Shown here: positions 1 to 9,012 of the stretch, piece by piece
Layout of the letters: each line of letters starts with the position of its first letter
Numbering within the stretch: position 1 is the stretch's first letter
Source of the DNA: Pseudomonas sp. CROZ-RG-20F-R04-15
Lineage (GTDB): Bacteria > Pseudomonadota > Gammaproteobacteria > Pseudomonadales > Pseudomonadaceae
Assembly: GCF_022662375.1 (NCBI RefSeq)
Contig: NZ_JAKNQL010000009.1
Span: forward strand, 62,001-126,000
Reading direction: 5' to 3'
Length of the DNA stretch: 64,000 bases
Notes under the pieces: generated by a model
Told to the model about the DNA's origin: nothing
Databases searched by the model: none
The model's input: only the letters and a program-made list of their open reading frames with translations
Program-made: the position numbers and the translations under genes

Positions 1-22
1 GATTGGTCTTGTCAGTGCTCAT
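1..22 (-). CDS. argH: Argininosuccinate lyase, first codons only (partial)
   Basis: Only the first seven codons lie in the window. Read on the minus strand from an ATG at 22 they give MSTDKTN, which is the usual start of Pseudomonas ArgH, the enzyme that splits argininosuccinate into arginine and fumarate. The identification rests on these few residues plus position: argH is divergent from the algR-hemCD locus in Pseudomonas genomes. The rest of the gene lies before position 1. Confidence 0.7.
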
Positions 23-495
23 GAATTCGCTCGTATCGGCTTGAAGAAAAAAGGCGTGAAACGCTGGCGCGGATAATAACAGGGTTGCCAATCCTGTCGT
101 TGACACTGGTCGATACGTTTTTTTCTCATTGTCTGCGCCATAGTCGGCGCTGACCGCGGCGGTTTTGCGCAAGGATATTTTTCGATTGAGCAATATCGGC
201 CCGACGAACGTCTACAGTTGGACATAAGGGTCGACGCAGCTGCGGACCGCGCAAAGGTCTGGCCGCCGACTATAAGAAGAGGGGGGTGGGTGTAATTGTC
301 CTTCGGCAATCCCCGTGAGAAACGCAGGAAACAGCGGGCTTCGAGCAGTACGACCCGGACACTGGCAAATATTGCTGGCCGACGTACGGCACTTTTTGGC
401 GCTCGGGCTAGTCTTAGCGTGGATCGCGGTGACGGACGTCACTTCACCTGTCTACGCTATCCTTGTGCGAGACTCACGCAGGAATCCAGCGCAAT
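23..495. other. Divergent argH-algR intergenic region, no gene seen
   Basis: These 473 bp separate argH from algR. The short open frames inside it (for example at 212-442 minus and 315-515 plus) have no recognisable domain and no convincing ribosome site. P. aeruginosa carries the sensor gene algZ/fimS of about 1.1 kb here; there is no room for it, and no histidine-kinase motif is visible. A TTGACA hexamer occurs at 100-105, but I could not pair it with a good -10 box. Confidence 0.6.
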
Positions 496-1242
496 ATGAA
501 TGTCCTGATCGTTGATGACGAACCCATGGCTCGCGAGCGCCTCAGCCGAATGGTGAGTGAGCTTGAGGGTTATACAGTTCTGGAGCCCAGCGCTACGAAT
601 GGCGAGGAGGCGTTGGCACTGATCGACAGCCACAAGCCGGATATCGTGCTACTCGATATCCGCATGCCGGGCCTCGATGGCTTGCAGGTTGCTGCCCGTC
701 TGTGCGAACGTGAAACGCCGCCGGCCGTGGTGTTTTGCACCAGCCCCGATGAATTTGCCGTGGAAGCCCTGCAGGCCAGCGCCGTGGGCTATGTGGTGAA
801 ACCCGTGCGAACCGAACATCTGCATGACGCCCTGAAACGGGCTGAACGTCCCAATCGGGCGCAACTCTCGGCCCTGACCCGTCCCGCTGCCGAAAGTGGC
901 ACCGGGCCGCGCAGCCACATCAGCGCCCGCACCCGCAAAGGCATCGAACTGATCCCGCTGGATCAGGTGGTCTATTTCATTGCCGACCACAAATACGTGA
1001 CCCTGCGTCACGAAGCCGGTGAGGTGCTGCTGGACGAACCGCTCAAAGCCCTTGAAGACGAGTTCGGCGAACGCTTCGTGCGTATCCACCGCAACGCACT
1101 GGTCGCCCGCGACCGCATCGAACGATTGCAACGCACGCCGCTGGGGCATTTCCAGCTGTTCCTCAAAGGTCTTAATGGTGACGCGCTGATCGTCAGTCGT
1201 CGTCATGTGGCCGGTGTGCGCAAGATGATGCAGGGGCTGTAG
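496..1242 (+). CDS. algR: LytTR-family response regulator AlgR
   Basis: A 248-residue regulator, the same length as P. aeruginosa AlgR, which controls alginate, twitching and biofilm genes. Residues 1-120 form a receiver domain with acidic residues D7 and D8, the phosphoacceptor D54 in the motif LLDIRMPG, and K108 in VVKPVR. Residues 140-245 form a LytTR DNA-binding domain. An in-frame ATG lies 11 codons upstream (463), but the ATG at 496 begins the conserved MNVLIVDDE. The gene is followed by hemC, as in other pseudomonads. The partner sensor gene algZ is not next to it, so phosphorylation would need a distant kinase or be dispensable. Confidence 0.93.
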   Translation: MNVLIVDDEPMARERLSRMVSELEGYTVLEPSATNGEEALALIDSHKPDIVLLDIRMPGLDGLQVAARLCERETPPAVVFCTSPDEFAVEALQASAVGYVVKPVRTEHLHDALKRAERPNRAQLSALTRPAAESGTGPRSHISARTRKGIELIPLDQVVYFIADHKYVTLRHEAGEVLLDEPLKALEDEFGERFVRIHRNALVARDRIERLQRTPLGHFQLFLKGLNGDALIVSRRHVAGVRKMMQGL

Positions 1243-1379
1243 CCCGGTCATTCCGGGCGTCTCCTAGTTCTTTTACCAGGCATTGCCGGCCAGGGAGGCC
1301 ACGCCGTTTCTGATTCAAGTCAAAGTGGATTTGGCTGAGCTGTTATTATCCGCCGTATCTATTCAGTACGGATTGATCC

Positions 1380-2321
1380 ATGTCCTCTCGCGAAATCCGC
1401 ATCGCCACCCGTAAAAGTGCGCTGGCCCTCTGGCAGGCCGAATACGTCAAAGCCCGTCTGGAAGCGGCCCACCCGGGCTTGCTGGTGACGCTGGTGCCCA
1501 TGGTCAGTCGCGGCGACAAGCTGCTCGATTCGCCGCTGTCGAAGATCGGTGGCAAGGGCCTGTTCGTCAAAGAACTGGAAACCGCGTTGCTGGAGAACGA
1601 AGCCGATATTGCCGTGCATTCGATGAAAGACGTGCCGATGGATTTCCCTGAAGGCCTCGGTCTGTTCTGCATCTGCGAACGTGAAGATCCGCGTGATGCC
1701 TTCGTTTCCAATACGTATGCAAGTCTGGAGGCGTTGCCGGCTGGCAGCATCGTCGGTACTTCGAGTCTGCGTCGTCAGGCGCAGCTGCTGACCCGTCGCC
1801 CGGACCTGCAAATCCGCTTCCTGCGCGGCAACGTCAATACCCGCCTGGCCAAGCTTGATGCTGGCGAGTACGACGCGATCATTCTTGCGGCAGCCGGTCT
1901 GATCCGTCTCGGTTTCGAAGACCGCATCACTTCGGCCATCAGCGTCGACGACAGTCTGCCAGCCGGTGGCCAGGGCGCGGTCGGTATCGAATGTCGCAGC
2001 GCCGATACGCAAATCCACGCCTTGCTCGCACCGTTGCATCACGCCGATACCTCGTCGCGCGTAACCGCCGAACGTGCCCTCAACAAACATCTGAACGGCG
2101 GCTGCCAAGTGCCGATCGCCTGCTACGCCGTGCTTGAAGGCGAGCAGTTGTGGTTGCGTGGTCTGGTGGGTGAGCCGAGCGGTGGCAAGCTGCTCAGCGC
2201 CGAAGCCCGGGCACCGCGTGCCGATGCCGAAGCGCTGGGCGTAAAAGTTGCCGAAGACCTGCTCAGCCAGGGTGCTGATGACATTCTCAAAGCGGTCTAC
2301 GGCGAGGCAGGTCACGAGTGA
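1380..2321 (+). CDS. hemC: Porphobilinogen deaminase (hydroxymethylbilane synthase)
   Basis: This cytoplasmic enzyme of 313 residues joins four porphobilinogen units into hydroxymethylbilane in haem and sirohaem synthesis. The N-terminal motif [15 protein letters not shown], the substrate-binding stretch [11 protein letters not shown] and the cofactor-binding cysteine C242 in [13 protein letters not shown] are all present. C242 carries the dipyrromethane cofactor in the E. coli enzyme. Length is normal. The stop overlaps the GTG start of hemD by 4 nt, so the two are translationally coupled. Confidence 0.96.
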   Translation: MSSREIRIATRKSALALWQAEYVKARLEAAHPGLLVTLVPMVSRGDKLLDSPLSKIGGKGLFVKELETALLENEADIAVHSMKDVPMDFPEGLGLFCICEREDPRDAFVSNTYASLEALPAGSIVGTSSLRRQAQLLTRRPDLQIRFLRGNVNTRLAKLDAGEYDAIILAAAGLIRLGFEDRITSAISVDDSLPAGGQGAVGIECRSADTQIHALLAPLHHADTSSRVTAERALNKHLNGGCQVPIACYAVLEGEQLWLRGLVGEPSGGKLLSAEARAPRADAEALGVKVAEDLLSQGADDILKAVYGEAGHE

Positions 2322-3079
2322 CCGGCTGGCGCCTGCTGCTGACGCGCCCTGCAGAAGACTGTGCGGCGCTGGCGCAGACGTTGGCGGCGCAGGGGGTTTT
2401 CAGTCACTGTCTGCCGCTTCTGGACATTGTCGCGCTGCCAGTCTCTGACAAAATTCGTCAGGCGATTGCGCGGTTGCCGCGTTGCAACGCGGTGATTGTG
2501 GTCAGCAAACCGGCGGCACGTATTGCGCTGGATCTGCTAGACGGCTCGTCGTCGCTGACGATGCCTTGGTTCAGCGTCGGCGCGGCGACGGCACAGATTC
2601 TTCGCGATCATGGTCTTGACGTCAGCTATCCGGCTGACGGCGATGACAGCGAAGCCTTGCTGCAATTACCGCGTCTGCGTGAGGCGGTCAGCCAGCCCGG
2701 GGCACAGGTGTTGATCCTGCGCGGGGAGGGCGGCCGAGAGCTGCTCGCCGAGCGCCTGCGTGAGCGAGGTGCTAGTGTCGAGTATCTGGAATTGTATCGA
2801 CGTGACCTGCCGGCCTATCCCCCGAACGAACTGTCGCTTCGGATCGAAGCGGAACGCTTGAACGGGCTGGTGGTCAGCAGTGGACAGGGTTTCGAGCACC
2901 TGCGCCAAATGGCCGGCGATGCCTGGCCGACAATCGCGCAGTTGCCGTTGTTTGTTCCAAGCCCAAGAGTCGCCGAGCTGGCACATGCCGCCGGGGCTCA
3001 AACAGTTGTGGATTGCCGCGGCGCGAGTGCCGCGGCTTTGCTGACGGCGTTGCGGGAGCATCCCGTACCCGTTTACTAA
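2318..3079 (+). CDS. hemD: Uroporphyrinogen-III synthase
   Basis: A 253-residue protein that closes and inverts ring D of hydroxymethylbilane to give uroporphyrinogen III. It starts at a GTG inside the end of hemC. Sequence conservation in this family is low, but the LLTRP start, the [12 protein letters not shown] motif near residues 130-141 and the [11 protein letters not shown] motif near 185 are typical. Position between hemC and hemX supports the call. Confidence 0.92.
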   Translation: MTGWRLLLTRPAEDCAALAQTLAAQGVFSHCLPLLDIVALPVSDKIRQAIARLPRCNAVIVVSKPAARIALDLLDGSSSLTMPWFSVGAATAQILRDHGLDVSYPADGDDSEALLQLPRLREAVSQPGAQVLILRGEGGRELLAERLRERGASVEYLELYRRDLPAYPPNELSLRIEAERLNGLVVSSGQGFEHLRQMAGDAWPTIAQLPLFVPSPRVAELAHAAGAQTVVDCRGASAAALLTALREHPVPVY

Positions 3080-3095
3080 TGCAAAGGATGGATAC

Positions 3096-4238
3096 GTGAG
3101 CGAAACAGCCTTGCCAAAAGATGACGTCCAGCCTGTGATTGAAACCCGGGTTGAAACTCCACCGCCGGCCACAGAGCCGCGCCGAGGCAATGGATTGGCC
3201 ATCGTCGCCCTGTTGCTCGGCGCTGCCGGCGTCGCGATCGGTGGCTGGGGTGTCTGGCAGGTGCGTCACCTGCAGACCAACACTCAGCAGCAGTCCGGTG
3301 AAGTCCAGGCGTTGAACGATCAGGCGCAGAGCCTGAAGCTCAATGAACAGCGGCTGACCGAGCGCCTCGCGCAGTTGCCGGGGGCCGACGAACTTGCCGA
3401 GCGCCAGCGTCTGGTGACGCAACTCCAGGGCGATCAACAGCGCCTCAATCAACGTCTGGAAACCGTGCTGGGTGCCAGCCGCAAGGACTGGCGTCTGGCC
3501 GAGGCCGAGCATCTGTTGCGCCTGGCCAGCCTGCGCCTTTCTGCGCTGCAGGACATCAGCAGTGCTCAGGCGCTGGTACAGGGCGCTGACGAAATCCTTC
3601 GTGAACAAAACGATCCCGGCTCTTTTGCCGCTCGCGAGCAAGTGGCGAAAACCCTGGTGGCGCTGCGCAGCACGGCGCAACCGGATCGCACCGGGCTGTT
3701 TCTGCGCCTCGGCGCATTGCGCGATCAGGTCATCGACCTCACCGAGCTGGCGCCGGAATACAAGGATCGCGGCGAATCGCTGCTGGGCCTGACCGCCGAC
3801 GGTGACGGTGCCAGTCGCTGGGCGCAGTGGTGGGATCAGGTTTCGCGCTACATCCGCATCGATTTCAACGCTGACAAAAACGTGCGGCCGCTGCTGGCCG
3901 GGCAGAGCCTGAGCCAAGTGCGTCTGGCCTTGAGCCTGGCGCTGGAGCAGGCGCAGTGGGCGGCCCTCAACGGCCAGGCGCCGGTCTACACCCAGGCCAT
4001 GGCCGAGGCTCGCGATGTGCTCAAAGGAAATTTCAATCCGGACAATGCGCAAAGCAAAGTGATGCTCGAACAGGTCGCCGAGCTGAGCAAGGAGCCGGTT
4101 ACGGTCACGACGCCGGATCTGGCCAGTACGCTGAGTGCGGTGCAAGCCTACCTTGAACGACGCAACGTCAATGCCGAAGAGTCGGTGAAACCCTTCGTCA
4201 AACCTGCCGCCAACACCGCGCAGGAGACCACGCCATGA
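3096..4238 (+). CDS. hemX: HemX family inner-membrane protein
   Basis: 380 residues with a GTG start. The first 30 residues are Pro- and Glu-rich and cytoplasmic, followed by one membrane segment at about residues 33-52. The rest is a large periplasmic part with a Gln/Leu-rich coiled coil at about 60-125. The family is often labelled uroporphyrinogen-III C-methyltransferase, but the SAM-binding methyltransferase domain is absent here, so no enzyme activity is inferred. It lies between hemD and hemY, and its stop overlaps the hemY start by 4 nt. Confidence 0.88.
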   Translation: MSETALPKDDVQPVIETRVETPPPATEPRRGNGLAIVALLLGAAGVAIGGWGVWQVRHLQTNTQQQSGEVQALNDQAQSLKLNEQRLTERLAQLPGADELAERQRLVTQLQGDQQRLNQRLETVLGASRKDWRLAEAEHLLRLASLRLSALQDISSAQALVQGADEILREQNDPGSFAAREQVAKTLVALRSTAQPDRTGLFLRLGALRDQVIDLTELAPEYKDRGESLLGLTADGDGASRWAQWWDQVSRYIRIDFNADKNVRPLLAGQSLSQVRLALSLALEQAQWAALNGQAPVYTQAMAEARDVLKGNFNPDNAQSKVMLEQVAELSKEPVTVTTPDLASTLSAVQAYLERRNVNAEESVKPFVKPAANTAQETTP

Positions 4239-5473
4239 AGCGCTTGTATGTGATCGTGTTTCTGGTGATCGCTGCGACGGCGGCGCTGGGTCTGGCGATT
4301 GCCGAGCATTCCGGTTACGTGCTGGTGGCCTACAAGAGTTTTCGCTACGAATCGAGCCTGTGGGCGACACTGGCGGTCATCGCGGTGTTGTGGCTATTGA
4401 TCTGGGGCATCAAGGCGCTGGTCGAGTTGGTCATGACGTCGAGCGGTGTGGTCAATCCATGGTCGCGGCGTAACCGCAGTCGACGTGTGCAGGTTGCCAT
4501 TGAGCACGGCCAACTGGATCTGGCCGAAGGTCGCTGGGCCAGTGCGCAGCGTCATCTGTATCGAGCGGCTGAAGCCGAGCGTCAGCCATTGCTGTACTAC
4601 CTCGGTGCTGCCCGCGCAGCCAATGAGCAAGGCAATTACGAAGAGTGTGATCGTTTGCTGGAGCGCGCACTGGAGCGTCAGCCGCAGGCGGAACTGGCGA
4701 TCGCTCTGAGTCATGCGCAGTTGCAGACCGACCGTGGCGATACCGACGGTGCCTTGGTGACCTTGCAAGCGATGCATGATCGTCATCCGCACAATGCGCA
4801 GACGCTGCGTCAGTTGCAGCGTTTGTATCAGCAGCGTGGCGAATGGTCGGCGGTGATCCGTTTGTTGCCGGAGTTGCGCAAGGACAAAGTCCTGCCGCCC
4901 GCCGAACTGGCAGAACTTGAGCGCCGTGCCTGGGGTGAAAACCTGTCGCTGGCAGCCCAGCGCGAAGAGGACGGCAGCGTTGGCTTGCAGTCGCTCACGC
5001 GTGCCTGGCAGCAACTCACCTCGGCGCAACGGCAAGAGCCACCGCTGGTACTGGCATACGCCGAACAGCTGCGTCAGCTGGGTGCTCAGGTCGAAGCGGA
5101 AGAAGTCTTGCGCACCGCCCTCAAGCGCAAGTACGACAGCCATCTGGCCCGTCTCTACGGTCTGGTGCGCGGTAGTGATCCGGCCCGTCAGTTGCAAACG
5201 GCCGAAGGCTGGCTGAAGGATCACCCGAACGATCCGAGCTTGCTGCTGACACTTGGCCGTCTGTGTCTGCAAACCAGCCTGTGGGGCAAGGCGCGGGATT
5301 ATCTGGAAAGCAGCCTGCGTGTGCAGCGCAATCCTGAAGCCTGTGCGGAACTGGCGCGTCTGCTCGCACAGCTGGGCGATACCGAGCGCAGCAATCAGTT
5401 GTTCCAGGAGGGCCTGGGGCTGCTGGATGAGCGCCTGCTGGCCGCGCCATTGCCGGTACCGGCGCACGTCTGA
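4235..5473 (+). CDS. hemY: HemY-type TPR membrane protein
   Basis: 412 residues. Two hydrophobic segments (about 4-24 and 42-64) are followed by a long helical region with tetratricopeptide-like repeats. This matches the proteobacterial HemY family in the hemCDXY operon. It is unrelated to the protoporphyrinogen oxidase also called HemY. Its exact role is unclear; it may scaffold haem-pathway enzymes at the membrane. It is the last gene of the run; no strong terminator follows. Confidence 0.88.
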   Translation: MKRLYVIVFLVIAATAALGLAIAEHSGYVLVAYKSFRYESSLWATLAVIAVLWLLIWGIKALVELVMTSSGVVNPWSRRNRSRRVQVAIEHGQLDLAEGRWASAQRHLYRAAEAERQPLLYYLGAARAANEQGNYEECDRLLERALERQPQAELAIALSHAQLQTDRGDTDGALVTLQAMHDRHPHNAQTLRQLQRLYQQRGEWSAVIRLLPELRKDKVLPPAELAELERRAWGENLSLAAQREEDGSVGLQSLTRAWQQLTSAQRQEPPLVLAYAEQLRQLGAQVEAEEVLRTALKRKYDSHLARLYGLVRGSDPARQLQTAEGWLKDHPNDPSLLLTLGRLCLQTSLWGKARDYLESSLRVQRNPEACAELARLLAQLGDTERSNQLFQEGLGLLDERLLAAPLPVPAHV

Positions 5474-5656
5474 AGTGGCGGGGGAGGCAGCTCCCTCGCT
5501 TACCTTTTGTGGCTGAAAATTCAACTTCGTTGAGCGCCCGAAGCAAATTCCTACAGCGGTCTACACCGATTCCTCTCAAACCTGTCGGGTTTTCCCTACA
5601 CCTCTGGTGAACTGTCGGCAGGGCCTCGCCTTGAAAGGCTGACACGCTTTCCTCTA

Positions 5657-5684
5657 CCGTAACCGTCTGTCTCTACTGTTACGG
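5657..5684 (+). promoter_or_regulatory. Inverted repeat just upstream of the dsbB-like start
   Basis: Seven-base arms CCGTAAC (5657-5663) and GTTACGG (5678-5684) enclose a 14-nt loop and end seven bases before the start codon. The hairpin could affect translation or mark a regulator site. No purine-rich ribosome site is evident. The role is a guess. Confidence 0.3.
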
Positions 5685-5691
5685 AAAAGCC

Positions 5692-6243
5692 ATGTCGTTG
5701 GCCTGCTCACGCTCCTTGTTCTTCATGGCTTTCACTGCGGGGGCCTTTGCTCTGGGAGCTTCCTATTATCTTGAATATGCTGTGGGTCTGACGCCGTGCA
5801 GCCTGTGCCTGGTGCAGCGCCTGTTCCTCACGCTGCTGTGCGTATCCAGTGGTCTGGCGGCAGTGCATGGCCCCAAGCGCGTCGGTTTGTGGCTCTACTG
5901 GCTGTTGACGCTGGGTGCGAGTCTGGGGGGCACCACGGCTGCCTGGCGACAGGTACTGATCCAGAGTGATCCGCTGCTGCAACTGCTCAATTGCACGCCT
6001 GCCCCGGAGATGTTGTTCAGTGGTCTGCCGTGGATCTGTGCGTTGCAGAGGATGTTTAGCGGCGGTGCCGATTGTGCGGAAATTTCCTGGACACTGTTCG
6101 ATCTGAGCATCCCGGAATGGAGCCTTCTGTTCTTTGTCGCGGTATCGATTCTGGCGATTTATCAATTGTTGCGGCTGGTCTGGAGTGCTCTGCAACGACC
6201 GCTCAGCGGCGAAGCGTCGCACCCGGTGCTGCTGCGGGATTAA
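5692..6243 (+). CDS. dsbB: DsbB-family disulfide bond formation protein
   Basis: A 183-residue inner-membrane protein with four predicted membrane helices. The first periplasmic redox pair is CSLC at residues 36-39. Further cysteines at C101, C116 and C128 lie in the second periplasmic loop, where DsbB carries its second pair. The family reoxidises DsbA and passes electrons to ubiquinone. P. aeruginosa has a second DsbB paralogue (DsbH) at this locus, so this may be that paralogue rather than the main DsbB. Three cysteines in the second loop rather than two is slightly unusual. Confidence 0.85.
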   Translation: MSLACSRSLFFMAFTAGAFALGASYYLEYAVGLTPCSLCLVQRLFLTLLCVSSGLAAVHGPKRVGLWLYWLLTLGASLGGTTAAWRQVLIQSDPLLQLLNCTPAPEMLFSGLPWICALQRMFSGGADCAEISWTLFDLSIPEWSLLFFVAVSILAIYQLLRLVWSALQRPLSGEASHPVLLRD

Positions 6244-6288
6244 ACACTTGTATGAACTTTATCTCCTGCGTACCTTGAAGCCATAGGC

Positions 6289-6312
6289 GTGCGGGCATAA
6301 TCTGGCCCGCAC
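6289..6312. promoter_or_regulatory. Perfect palindrome over a possible algQ promoter
   Basis: Perfect 8-bp arms GTGCGGGC (6289-6296) and GCCCGCAC (6305-6312) flank ATAATCTG. No T-run follows, so a terminator is unlikely. A CATAAT hexamer at 6296-6301 and TTGAAG at 6275-6280 could be -10 and -35 elements, although the 15-bp spacing is short. If so, the palindrome would act as an operator over the promoter of the next gene. Confidence 0.35.
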
Positions 6313-6426
6313 GTGTCATTGGATTTATGTTGCTCGATGACGCGCTGCCCGGCCGACCCCCTGGTCAAAATCAAAAGAGGGGCGCGGGTGTAGAGCAGCA
6401 TGACCCACAAGGGAAGAGAGATCGCC

Positions 6427-6885
6427 ATGCTCGAAAGTTGTCAGAATGCTCAGGAACGCTGGGGTGGAGTTCATCTGCTGATCGACCGCTGGTTGCAGGA
6501 GCGTGAAGATCTGATCGGCGCCTACGACAAACTCGGCGCGCAGCCTGAGTCACTGTCCGAGAGTCGCAAGCCCTTGCAGGAGTTCTGCGGCGTGCTGGTC
6601 GATTACGTCTCGGCAGGGCACTTCGAAATCTACGAACAGCTGACTGGCGAAGCCAAGGCGTTCAACGACAAGCGCGGCCTCGAACTCGCCGAAACGATCT
6701 ATCCGCGCATCGATGTCATCACCGAGAAGCTGCTCGCTTTCAACGACCTGTGCGATGAAGGCAAATGCGTAGCCGAGAAGTTCAAAGAGCTCGGAGGCCT
6801 GCTGCACGAGCGCTTCGAACTTGAAGACTGCCTGATTGAAGTGCTGCACACAGCACACAAGGAAGAAGATCCGGTTCAGGCCTGA
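6427..6885 (+). CDS. algQ: Anti-sigma-70 / alginate regulator AlgQ (Rsd family)
   Basis: A helical protein of 152 residues. The start [20 protein letters not shown] is characteristic of AlgQ/Rsd, which bind region 4 of sigma-70. In P. aeruginosa AlgQ (AlgR2) affects alginate and other traits. An upstream in-frame ATG at 6400 would add nine residues that the family lacks, so the ATG at 6427 is chosen. A strong terminator follows directly. Confidence 0.92.
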   Translation: MLESCQNAQERWGGVHLLIDRWLQEREDLIGAYDKLGAQPESLSESRKPLQEFCGVLVDYVSAGHFEIYEQLTGEAKAFNDKRGLELAETIYPRIDVITEKLLAFNDLCDEGKCVAEKFKELGGLLHERFELEDCLIEVLHTAHKEEDPVQA

Positions 6886-6902
6886 TCCCGAACCCTGATC
6901 AA

Positions 6903-6936
6903 AAAAAACGGTGCGCCCGAAAGCGCACCGTTTTTT
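6903..6936. terminator. Bidirectional terminator between algQ and the FKBP gene
   Basis: The stem CGGTGCGC/GCGCACCG (6909-6916 and 6923-6930) has a six-base loop. An A-run precedes it and six T follow, so it can stop transcription from both converging genes. Confidence 0.9.
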
Positions 6937-6945
6937 ATTGCCTGC

Positions 6946-7611
6946 TCAACTCGTCGCGCCACGCAATTCCACTTCAAACACCAGCGGCGTGAACGGTGCG
7001 ATCAGGTCGCCGGCACCGTCGGCGCCATAGGCCTGATCGGATGGAATCACCAATCGCCATTTCGCCCCCACCGGCATGTTCTGCAACGCGGTGCGCCAAC
7101 CGGCAATCACGCTGTCGAGATTGAACCATTGCGGCTGAGTGTTCTGATCGAACACGGTGCCGTCGGGTAGGCGCCCGACATACAGCACCTGCACTTTTCC
7201 ATCGGGGCCGGCCTTGGCTCCTGTGCCGGGAGTCAGTTCGGTGAGCAGGATGCCGTCGGCCAGTTCCTTCACGCCCGGTTTGGCTTTTTCAGCGGTAAGA
7301 AAACGTTGCTCGTTTTCCATCGCTGCATCGCTGGATGGCTGTGCCGAGTGCTCGGCATTCTGCGCTTCATGATCGGCGAGAATCTGTTCGATACGTGCTT
7401 CGCTCAATGCCAGCGGCTTGCCTTGATAGGCTTGTTGCAAGCCATCGACCAGTGCCTGGATCTGCAACTGCGGGACTTCCTGACGCAGGCGTTCACCGAG
7501 GCTGGCACCGAGGCTGTAGGCCAGATCGTGAGCATCGTTCGCGGTGGTTTTTTCGTCAGCGTGAGCGGCCGAAACAAGCATGCAGAGGGATAAAAAAAAG
7601 TAGCGCGACAT
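6946..7611 (-). CDS. Periplasmic FKBP-type peptidyl-prolyl isomerase
   Basis: 221 residues starting at the ATG at 7611, which begins a clear signal peptide (MSRYFFLSLCMLVSAAHA). The open frame extends further upstream, but without signal-like sequence. Residues about 20-110 form the helical FkpA/Mip-type dimerisation domain. Residues about 125-221 form the FKBP domain with VQVLYVGRLPDGTVFDQ and WRLVIPSDQAYG. It probably assists folding in the periplasm. It converges on algQ, as in P. aeruginosa where an fklB-like gene sits here. Confidence 0.9.
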   Translation of the reverse strand: MSRYFFLSLCMLVSAAHADEKTTANDAHDLAYSLGASLGERLRQEVPQLQIQALVDGLQQAYQGKPLALSEARIEQILADHEAQNAEHSAQPSSDAAMENEQRFLTAEKAKPGVKELADGILLTELTPGTGAKAGPDGKVQVLYVGRLPDGTVFDQNTQPQWFNLDSVIAGWRTALQNMPVGAKWRLVIPSDQAYGADGAGDLIAPFTPLVFEVELRGATS

Positions 7612-7803
7612 GGGCACACTCCGTCCTGAGATGCGGTGGATTATGCCAGCGCGAACGTCTGCAACGGTGAACTGCTTTTGTCTTCGCGCAGAACATTTTC
7701 GCTTCGGTGCAACGCAACGCAATCGATACTGTCAAGATGCCCTAGCGGCGGTAACTGCAGAGGTCTAGTATGAGCCGCACTCACGTCAGCCAGGAGGTAA
7801 ACC

Positions 7804-9012
7804 ATGTCGGCCACCAAGAAGCCTGTAAATACTCCGTTGCACTTACTCCAACAACTCTCGGGCAGCTTGCTCGAGCATCTGGAAAACGCTTGCTCCCAAG
7901 CCTTGGCTGATGCTGAAAAACTGCTCGCCAAACTGGAAAAGCAACGCGGCAAGGCGCAAGAAAAACTGCACAAATCCCGCACCAAATTGCAGGACGCAGC
8001 TGCCGCCGGCAAAGCCAAGGCGCAGACCAAAGCCAAAGGCGCAGTGAAAGAACTGGAAGACCTGCTCGATGCGCTGAAGGATCGTCAGTCCGACACCCGC
8101 AGCTACATTCTGCAACTCAAGCGCGATGCTCAGGAAAGCCTGAAGCTGGCCCAGGGTGTGGGTCGCGTTCAAGAAGCCGTGGGCAAAGTGTTGTCGACCC
8201 GCGCGGCCAAGCCAGCGGCGGCACCGGCGAAAAAAGCCGCTGCCAAACCTGCTGCAGCCAAGGCTCCAGCGAAAACTGCGGCAGCCAAGCCTGCGGCAAA
8301 AGCTGCTGCTAAAACTACCGCCAAGCCTGCTGCAAAAGCACCGGTGAAAGCCGCTGCAAAACCAGCTGCCAAAGCTGCGGCAAAACCTGCAGTGAAAAAA
8401 CCGGCTGCAGCGAGCGCTGCAAAACCAGCGGCTAAAACCACGGCGGCAAAACCAGCTGCCCGTACTGCCGCTGCTAAACCAGCTAGCCGTGCCGCCGCTG
8501 CCAAACCGGCTGCTGCCAAAGCTGCTCCGGTGAAAACCGCAGCCGCCAAACCGGCCGCTAAACCTGCTGCCAAAGCTGTCGCAAAACCAGCGGCAAAACC
8601 TGCTGCTCGTACTGCCGCTGCTAAACCCGCTGCCAAGACTGCCGCCAAACCGGTTGCAGCCAAACCTGCGGCAAAAGCGCCAGCCAAAGCTGCTGCCAAA
8701 CCGGCTGCAAAACCAGCCGTGAAAGCCGCCGCCAAACCGGCAGCCAAGCCAGCCGCGAAACCGGCCGCTGCTGCTAAACCAGCGACTGCTGCCGCCAAGC
8801 CTGCTGCTGCAAAACCAGCCGTTAAAAAGCCAGCCGCTGCCAAACCAGCTGCCGCCAAACCGGCTACTGCTCCAGCTGCCAAGCCTGCCGCACCGGCAAC
8901 TTCGACTGCGCCAGCTGCACCGGCACCTGCCGCTACTACCTCGACGCCTTCGACTGCGCCAACGCCAGCCGCTGTGTCGAGTGTCAGCAACAACCCAACC
9001 AGCGCTTCCTAA
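7804..9012 (+). CDS. algP: Histone H1-like alginate regulator AlgP
   Basis: 402 residues. Residues 1-130 are helical and charged, coiled-coil-like. From about residue 135 to 365 the chain is almost only Lys-Pro-Ala-Ala type repeats, as in P. aeruginosa AlgP (AlgR3), a DNA-binding basic protein linked to alginate expression. The last 35 residues are Ala/Thr/Pro/Ser-rich. A strong ribosome site AGGAGGT lies at 7792-7798. The repeats make the DNA prone to length change, so copy number may differ between strains. The stop overlaps the end of the opposite TIGR02444 gene by 4 nt. Confidence 0.93.
   Translation: MSATKKPVNTPLHLLQQLSGSLLEHLENACSQALADAEKLLAKLEKQRGKAQEKLHKSRTKLQDAAAAGKAKAQTKAKGAVKELEDLLDALKDRQSDTRSYILQLKRDAQESLKLAQGVGRVQEAVGKVLSTRAAKPAAAPAKKAAAKPAAAKAPAKTAAAKPAAKAAAKTTAKPAAKAPVKAAAKPAAKAAAKPAVKKPAAASAAKPAAKTTAAKPAARTAAAKPASRAAAAKPAAAKAAPVKTAAAKPAAKPAAKAVAKPAAKPAARTAAAKPAAKTAAKPVAAKPAAKAPAKAAAKPAAKPAVKAAAKPAAKPAAKPAAAAKPATAAAKPAAAKPAVKKPAAAKPAAAKPATAPAAKPAAPATSTAPAAPAPAATTSTPSTAPTPAAVSSVSNNPTSAS
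8206..8900 (+). repeat. Degenerate KPAA-coding tandem repeats within algP
   Basis: About 695 bp of short GCN- and AAA/CCN-rich units encoding Lys-Pro-Ala-Ala and variants. Codon use varies between units, so the DNA is a degenerate rather than exact tandem repeat. It still gives long spurious open frames on the other strand. Confidence 0.85.

Noticed and set aside
315-515. Remnant of algZ in the argH-algR gap
   Set aside because: A short frame with a hydrophobic stretch exists, but no kinase motif or recognisable AlgZ sequence.
8206-8900. Possible CRISPR or minisatellite array
   Set aside because: The repeat is a degenerate coding repeat inside algP, without fixed spacers or an adjacent cas gene.
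8169-8993. 274-residue Ala/Gly-rich frame opposite algP
   Set aside because: Caused by the algP repeat DNA read on the other strand.
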